A DNA stretch of 19,200 nucleotides from the NCBI GenBank assembly GCA_023396215.1, contig JAEWWW010000046.1, positions 1 to 19,200 of the forward strand. The letters run 5' to 3'. Positions 15,262-19,200 of this stretch are shown piece after piece. Each line of letters starts with the position of its first letter. The first letter of the stretch is position 1. The notes beneath the pieces are model-generated. The model was given only the letters and a program-made list of their open reading frames with translations. It was not told the DNA's origin and ran no database searches. The position numbers and the translations under genes were made by a program. Source of the stretch: Bacillota bacterium (GTDB lineage Bacteria > Bacillota > Clostridia > Oscillospirales > Ruminococcaceae).

Positions 15262-15286
15262 AAGTTTTCATTCATTTAGAAAACTT
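15262..15286. other. Hairpin after the HTH genes
   Basis: AAGTTTTC (15262-15269) pairs perfectly with GAAAACTT (15279-15286) over a nine-base loop, seven bases after the stop codon of the second HTH gene. GTATC follows instead of a T tract, so it may be a 3' stabilising hairpin or a poor terminator. Confidence 0.4.
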
Positions 15287-15300
15287 GTATCAGCAGAGAA

Positions 15301-15326
15301 CGCCCCGCCACAGGTGTGGCGGGGCG
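15301..15326. terminator. Perfect GC-rich palindrome, possible terminator
   Basis: CGCCCCGCCACA (15301-15312) and TGTGGCGGGGCG (15315-15326) form a perfect 12-bp stem. GAAAACATG follows on the plus strand and TTCTCTGCTG on the minus, so the T tract is poor both ways. A role in ending the HTH transcript is plausible from position only. Confidence 0.45.
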
Positions 15327-15401
15327 AAAACATGCTTCTCAACATATCGCGGGCCTGCGCAAGACCCATGCGAGCGGCTATAGCCGCGAGAAATCAGGCC
15401 T

Positions 15402-15454
15402 AAACCACCACCCCGGCGCCTGCGGGCGCCACCCCTCCAAGGAGGGGAATGGGG
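15402..15454 (-). repeat. Two-hairpin dispersed repeat, copy 2 (inverted)
   Basis: Inverted relative to the copy at 64-114. It has CCCCTCC-AA-GGAGGGG (15432-15447) and GGCGCC-TGCG-GGCGCC (15415-15430). The hairpin lengths, the spacing and the outer CCCCATT and GGGGTGG flanks match copy 1, while the interior ten bases of the second hairpin differ with pairing preserved (A-T to G-C and T-A to C-G). Confidence 0.75.
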
Positions 15455-15485
15455 CATATCGGCCCGCAGTGATAACAGCAAAAGA

Positions 15486-15513
15486 GGGAGGACAAGCCAA
15501 CGCTTGTCCTCCC
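15486..15513. repeat. 28-base hairpin repeat, copy 1
   Basis: GGGAGGACAAGC-CAAC-GCTTGTCCTCCC, a perfect 12-bp stem with a four-base loop. An identical copy in the same orientation is at 15718-15745. No T tract follows on the plus strand (CTCAGCC). Confidence 0.75.
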
Positions 15514-15717
15514 TCAGCCTGTCAAAAAAGTAACGCACAAAATAATATTGCGCAGGCGGACATGTGCCGCCGGAGCAATTCCTTTAAAACTGTCTGCGGT
15601 GAGCGGACAGTTTTGCTTGGGGGTGCTCACGAGGGGGACGGCTGGACGCAAAACCGTGAGGTTTTGCAAGGACACGAAATCCCCCTTGTGGAGGGTGTCA
15701 ATTCTTTGACACCCTCA

Positions 15718-15745
15718 GGGAGGACAAGCCAACGCTTGTCCTCCC
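15718..15745. repeat. 28-base hairpin repeat, copy 2
   Basis: Identical to 15486-15513, including the CAAC loop. TTTCGG follows on the plus strand. It lies 35 bases beyond the 3' end of the amidase gene, so on the minus strand it could act as a terminator or mRNA-end hairpin, although the bases after it on that strand (TGAGGGTG) are not T-rich. Confidence 0.75.
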
Positions 15746-15779
15746 TTTCGGCAATTCATGCTGTTTTTATGCCCTATCC

Positions 15780-17561
15780 TCAGGAGAGATACTCGATAAT
15801 GGCGTCGCCGATGGCGTTGGCGGTGTTGAAGAGGCTGGTTTTGCCCCGCACCAGGTCATACTCCACCGGGTTGGGCATAAAGCCCAGCTCCACCAGCACC
15901 GAGGGTGCATAGGTGTTCAGCGTCACCCTAAAGACGTTGCGGGCCACCCTGCGGCTGCTCCGCCCGGTGTAGGCTACCAGCTTGCTGTTGAGCTTGTTGG
16001 CAAACCCCTGCGAGGAAGGCTCGAAGTAATAGACCTCCAGCCCCTTCGGCTTGGTGCCGTCGGCCCCCGCCACCGTGCTGTTGTGGTGCAGCGATATGTA
16101 AAAATCCGCCCTCTGCTCCAGCGCCGGGGTCAGCCGCTGGTCAAAGCTTTTGTTGGTGTCGTCGGTGCGGGTCATAATCACCTTGGCCCCCAGCGATTGC
16201 AGGCGGTTTTGCACCGCAATGGCTGTGGCAAGGTTCAAATCCTTCTCGGTGGGGCCGGTGGTACCAGTGGGGCCGATGGCCCCCGGGTCCTCTCCGCCGT
16301 GGCCGGGGTCGAGGGCTACCGTGATGCCGCTCAGCGGCTTGCTGCCCCCCGCCAGACGGGGCGGCTTGGTAAATACGATGTTGGTTGCATCGTCGGTATA
16401 CTCAATGCTGTAGCCCCAAACCTGCGCCCCTGCGCGCCGCGCAAAGGTGATGACGGTGCTGCTGCCCTCCTGATAAACCTCGGCGCCGCTGAAAAGGGCG
16501 CTTTCGCCGGTGGGCAGACTGTCGAGGCCGGAGAAGTTGTGCAGCCGCACATAGGCCTTATCGGCATCCACATAGGCGTAGAAGGAGGGGTTGGCCTTGG
16601 TGCTGATGCTGTAAACCTCGGTTTTGGCGTCGGCAGTCATAGCCGCGCCCGAGGCCCGCCCGGTATAAACCGGCGACCCGGTAACCGGGGTGTAGAGCTC
16701 TTTTTTGCTCCAGCCGCCCATGCTCAGCTTGTACATATCGGCGGTCTGGTCCACCACATAATCCACCGTGCCGCTGCGCAGCACCTCGTGGTAGTTGCCG
16801 GCCACGGTGGAGATTGGGGTTTTATAGGTCATGGCGGCATAGCCCTTGGACTGCACCACCAATGTGTCGGAAGCCACAAACACCGCGCCGGCCGAGGTGT
16901 AATCCTTAACGGCGCCGTTGTAGGAAAGGGTGTAAACCACCTTGCCCAGATTGACCGTGCCTGAGCCGGCCGAGGGCAGGGTGTACTCCGCCCGGAAGGA
17001 AGCGGGCACGCCGGTGGCTGCCGCCGCCACCTGATTCAGGGCAATGCGTCTGCCACCCAGCGTGGCGGTGACCGAGGCCCCGGCAGGCGCCGTGCAGGAA
17101 AGTGTGATGGTATCGCCGGTGCTGCCCCCCACATCATAAGAGGGGAACATGCTGCGGACATTGCTGATGGTGGTGACCGGCAGCTGGCTGGCCGAAGCGA
17201 CACGGTTAATCTGCACCGTTACGCTGCTGCCGTTCTGGCTCAGCTCAAAGGTGTTTTGCCCCATGGCCAGCGGCACATACACCCCAAAGCTGCCAAACTG
17301 GCCCACCGCCGCCACCTGTGAGCCGTCACAGGTCAGGCTTTGGTCGGGGTTGCTGGTGCCGGTGATGTAATAATAGGCCGCGGTGGTGGTGGCCTTGCCC
17401 CCCGCGGGGCTAACCACCTTGAGGCTCTGGGGGGCCGTAAGGCTCACCCCGGTGTTGGTGATAACGTCCTTGTCGTTATAGGCCGCTGCCCCGACGGTCA
17501 TCGTCACCGTCATGGTCAGCGCCATCGCCCACGCTGTCATTCGTTTGAAAATCCGCTGCAT
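15780..17561 (-). CDS. Secreted N-acetylmuramoyl-L-alanine amidase
   Basis: A 593-residue cell-wall hydrolase that cleaves the bond between muramic acid and the stem peptide. Residues 1-27 form a signal peptide (basic MQRIFKR, hydrophobic core, AAA site). The first ~400 residues are Ser/Thr/Gly-rich beta-type sequence with no recognised domain, probably for wall or substrate attachment. Residues 412-593 are an Amidase_3 catalytic domain: zinc ligands H421 (DPGHGG), E439 (EKDLNL) and H492 (SLHHN), and catalytic E558 (VELGFMPNP). All key residues are present. Strong AAAGGAGG before the ATG fixes the start. It is monocistronic with its own promoter. Whether it acts in division, sporulation or turnover cannot be told; spore-specific CwlD-type proteins are much shorter. 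Confidence 0.92.
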   Translation of the reverse strand: MQRIFKRMTAWAMALTMTVTMTVGAAAYNDKDVITNTGVSLTAPQSLKVVSPAGGKATTTAAYYYITGTSNPDQSLTCDGSQVAAVGQFGSFGVYVPLAMGQNTFELSQNGSSVTVQINRVASASQLPVTTISNVRSMFPSYDVGGSTGDTITLSCTAPAGASVTATLGGRRIALNQVAAAATGVPASFRAEYTLPSAGSGTVNLGKVVYTLSYNGAVKDYTSAGAVFVASDTLVVQSKGYAAMTYKTPISTVAGNYHEVLRSGTVDYVVDQTADMYKLSMGGWSKKELYTPVTGSPVYTGRASGAAMTADAKTEVYSISTKANPSFYAYVDADKAYVRLHNFSGLDSLPTGESALFSGAEVYQEGSSTVITFARRAGAQVWGYSIEYTDDATNIVFTKPPRLAGGSKPLSGITVALDPGHGGEDPGAIGPTGTTGPTEKDLNLATAIAVQNRLQSLGAKVIMTRTDDTNKSFDQRLTPALEQRADFYISLHHNSTVAGADGTKPKGLEVYYFEPSSQGFANKLNSKLVAYTGRSSRRVARNVFRVTLNTYAPSVLVELGFMPNPVEYDLVRGKTSLFNTANAIGDAIIEYLS

Positions 17562-17640
17562 GTTGACCTCCTTTTACTTCTGCGTTCTGGTGTGTTTATG
17601 GCAGCATGCTGTCGAATCTACTCCGATTGTCACTTTTTAT

Positions 17641-17670
17641 AGTATAGCATAGTTATAATCTGGATGTTAA
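17641..17670 (-). promoter_or_regulatory. Promoter of the amidase gene
   Basis: On the minus strand TTAACA (17670-17665), an 18-base spacer and TATACT (17646-17641), each five of six consensus bases. The predicted start is near 17634, leaving a leader of about 70 bases. Confidence 0.7.
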
Positions 17671-17706
17671 GGAAAATACATGTAAACTTTATATGAAGAA
17701 AAGACA

Positions 17707-17746
17707 AAAACAGCCGCAGGGGGCAAATGTTCCCTGCGGCTGTTTT
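17707..17746 (-). terminator. Bidirectional-looking terminator after the MalY/PatB gene
   Basis: AAAACAGCCGCAGGG (17707-17721) pairs perfectly over 15 bp with CCCTGCGGCTGTTTT (17732-17746). On the minus strand it runs into TTTTTGTC, a good T tract, and it lies 33 bases after the aminotransferase stop codon. It also insulates the amidase promoter just downstream. The plus direction also ends in TTTT. Confidence 0.88.
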
Positions 17747-17779
17747 ATGTATTATCCAATTGCTCTGCCCGGGGGTTTC

Positions 17780-18964
17780 TTAAAGCGCCTGAAGGTGTTC
17801 GATAATCGCCTCCACCGCCGCTTTCACATGGCGGGGCTCGGTGCCCAGATTCAAACGGATAAAGCCCCGGCTCTGCTCGCCAAACCACTCGCCGTAATCG
17901 ATGGCCACCCGGCATTTTTCCTGCATAAAGGCTTTGACCTCGCCGGGATCGAGGCAGGCCCGCAGGTCAATCCACATCAGGTAGGTGCCCTCCAGCGGCG
18001 AAATTACCACCTTGGGCGCACCCTGCTCCAGCGCGGCTTTGGCATAGGCGTAGTTCTCGCTTACCACCGCCAGCAGGCCGGAGAGCCACTTCTCCCCATG
18101 GGTGTAGGCGGCCTGTGCCGCTATCAGCCCCAGATGGTTGGGGTCGGCCTGATAGTTGCCCTTCAGGTAGCTGTCGAGCCTGGCCCGGATATCGGGGTTC
18201 TGGATGATGATATGGGAAACCTGCATGGCCGCAAGGTTAAAGGTCTTGGAAGGAGCGATGGCGGTAACGATGCGGTCGGCATACTTGCCCTGCGCAACAA
18301 TGGCCGAAGGAATTTGCTTGTTTGTCCCAATGACCAAATCCTGATGGATTTCGTCCGACATCACCAGCACATCATGGCGCTTGCAGATGTCAAACAGGCG
18401 GTCGAGCTCCTCCTCTTTCCACACGCGGCCCACCGGGTTGTGGGGCGAGCAGTGGATAAACAGCTTGACCTTGTTTTCCACGATATCCCGCTCAAACCGT
18501 TCAAAGTCGATGGTGTAATAGCCGTCGGTGTTCACCAGCTCGCAGCAGACCAGCCTGCGGCGGTTATCCCGCACCGCGTTCATAAAGGGGTAATAAACCG
18601 GGGTCAGCACAATCACCGGGTCTCCGGGGCTGCTGAAAGCGTTGATAAACCAGTACAGGGCCGCCACCACCCCGGGTGAAAACCGCATCCACTGCTTTTG
18701 GGGGCGGTAGCCATGGCGTTTTTCCTGCCAGTTGATGACCGCCTCGTGGTAGCCCGCGGGCAGCAGCGAGTAGCCGAATACCCCATGCTCCACCCGCTTG
18801 CTCAGTGCCTCGGTTACCGCCTCGCAGCTGCGGAACTCCATATCGGCCACCCACATGGCCAGCAGGTCGGGGGCGCCAAACCGCTCCTCCAGCGCATCCC
18901 ACTTCAGCGCGTCGGTACCTTTTCTTTCAGCCGCATATCTTGTACAAAATTGTTCTGCGTTCAT
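17780..18964 (-). CDS. MalY/PatB family PLP-dependent C-S lyase / aminotransferase
   Basis: A 394-residue fold-type I PLP enzyme. Members such as PatB and MalY cleave cystathionine or cysteine at the C-S bond (beta-lyase), and many are annotated as aminotransferases. The N-terminal RKGTDALKWD and the MWVADMEFRS segment (37-46) are the signature of this subgroup. Cofactor residues seen are N176 (SPHNPVGR), D204 (SDEIHQDL), the Schiff-base lysine K240 (APSKTFNLA), and R370 (FIRLNLGT) for the substrate carboxylate. Length is normal. AAGGAC six bases before the ATG supports the start. It has its own promoter with a palindrome near the transcription start, and a strong terminator. The exact substrate is not determined; methionine or cysteine metabolism is the usual setting. 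Confidence 0.9.
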   Translation of the reverse strand: MNAEQFCTRYAAERKGTDALKWDALEERFGAPDLLAMWVADMEFRSCEAVTEALSKRVEHGVFGYSLLPAGYHEAVINWQEKRHGYRPQKQWMRFSPGVVAALYWFINAFSSPGDPVIVLTPVYYPFMNAVRDNRRRLVCCELVNTDGYYTIDFERFERDIVENKVKLFIHCSPHNPVGRVWKEEELDRLFDICKRHDVLVMSDEIHQDLVIGTNKQIPSAIVAQGKYADRIVTAIAPSKTFNLAAMQVSHIIIQNPDIRARLDSYLKGNYQADPNHLGLIAAQAAYTHGEKWLSGLLAVVSENYAYAKAALEQGAPKVVISPLEGTYLMWIDLRACLDPGEVKAFMQEKCRVAIDYGEWFGEQSRGFIRLNLGTEPRHVKAAVEAIIEHLQAL

Positions 18965-19030
18965 TTGTCCTTCCCTTTCTTTGCCCAGGGCCGCTTTGGC
19001 ACGCGCCCCCGCCCCATCGCCGTTATTATT

Positions 19031-19045
19031 GTTTAGTAGCTAAAC
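19031..19045. promoter_or_regulatory. Palindrome near the MalY/PatB transcription start
   Basis: GTTTAG-TAG-CTAAAC, a perfect repeat with six-base arms, about ten bases downstream of the predicted start (about 19054) and 66 bases before the start codon. The position suits a repressor operator; no regulator gene is adjacent. Confidence 0.4.
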
Positions 19046-19060
19046 TATTCTGTGCTTTAT

Positions 19061-19090
19061 AATATAGCATGTCAAATCCGGGGTTGTCAA
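19061..19090 (-). promoter_or_regulatory. Promoter of the MalY/PatB gene
   Basis: On the minus strand TTGACA (19090-19085), an 18-base spacer and TATATT (19066-19061). A second TTGACA (19075-19070) lies inside the spacer and could pair with CAGAAT (19052-19047) at 17 bases, so two overlapping promoters are possible. Confidence 0.7.
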
Positions 19091-19200
19091 ACCGATTTTG
19101 CAGACCCACCGCCCCTAAAAGATGCTTACAGCCCCCAAACACTGCAAACACCAGATGTATAACGCCTTGCAACCATCAGAAAGATGAGGTAAGATGGTGT

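Larger units (their letters stand above)
15256..15779. other. Hairpin-rich noncoding stretch
   Basis: About 520 bases without a supported gene but with at least eight perfect or near-perfect inverted repeats: 15262-15286, 15301-15326, 15374-15387 (GCGGCTATAGCCGC), the two-hairpin repeat at 15402-15454, the duplicated hairpin at 15486-15513 and 15718-15745, 15586-15614 (AAAACTGTC with GACAGTTTT), and 15691-15716 (GAGGGTGTCAA with TTGACACCCTC). It separates convergent units, the HTH genes and the amidase. Confidence 0.7.

Noticed and set aside
15402..15745. Hairpin repeats as a CRISPR array
   Set aside because: Repeat units differ in sequence and spacing, only one is duplicated, spacers are not uniform and no cas gene is present.

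Overview
The window reads as chromosome of a G+C-rich Firmicute of the class Clostridia, probably close to Oscillospiraceae/Ruminococcaceae. This is inferred from strong GGAGG ribosome binding sites, near-consensus sigma-A promoters, a T-box riboswitch, an ECF-type vitamin transporter subunit, an AbrB/SpoVT-like regulator and the clostridial families DUF3842 and DUF4256. No rRNA, tRNA, transposase, phage gene or CRISPR array was seen.

Layout. 1-325: noncoding, with a two-hairpin repeat. 326-4908 (+): a branched-chain amino acid operon: promoter, a 39-residue isoleucine-rich leader ORF, an intrinsic terminator directly before the first ribosome binding site, ilvA, ilvB, ilvN, a DUF4256 gene and a strong terminator. 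4984-7251 (-): an ECF transporter S-component with its own promoter and a terminator-bearing leader, preceded by an overlapping pair (DUF3842 protein and a uridine-kinase-like P-loop protein). 7533-12595 (-): the complete leucine operon leuA-leuC-leuD-leuB behind a T-box, with a short leucine-rich ORF between the T-box terminator and leuA. 12639-13771 (+): an aldo/keto reductase. 13805-13988 (+): a 45-residue membrane peptide with its own terminator. 14356-15255: a small regulatory cluster (AbrB-like protein with a Cys4 tail, facing two HTH genes across a shared palindrome). 15256-15779: a noncoding stretch full of hairpins, including an inverted copy of the repeat at the start of the window. 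15780-17670 (-): a secreted N-acetylmuramoyl-L-alanine amidase. 17707-19090 (-): a MalY/PatB-type PLP enzyme.

How the genes work together. IlvA makes 2-oxobutyrate, the isoleucine precursor, and IlvBN performs the first shared step of isoleucine, valine and leucine synthesis. LeuABCD convert 2-ketoisovalerate to the ketoacid precursor of leucine. ilvC and ilvD are not in the window. The most interesting signal is regulatory: each operon carries a short ORF rich in its own end product (10 Ile within 17 residues before ilvA; 5 Leu within 6 residues before leuA). The ilvA one is followed by a good terminator and a possible competing pairing, which suggests peptide-coupled attenuation. In the leucine operon it lies behind a T-box, suggesting two leucine sensors in series. 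All functions are read from sequence and family knowledge; no search was run.
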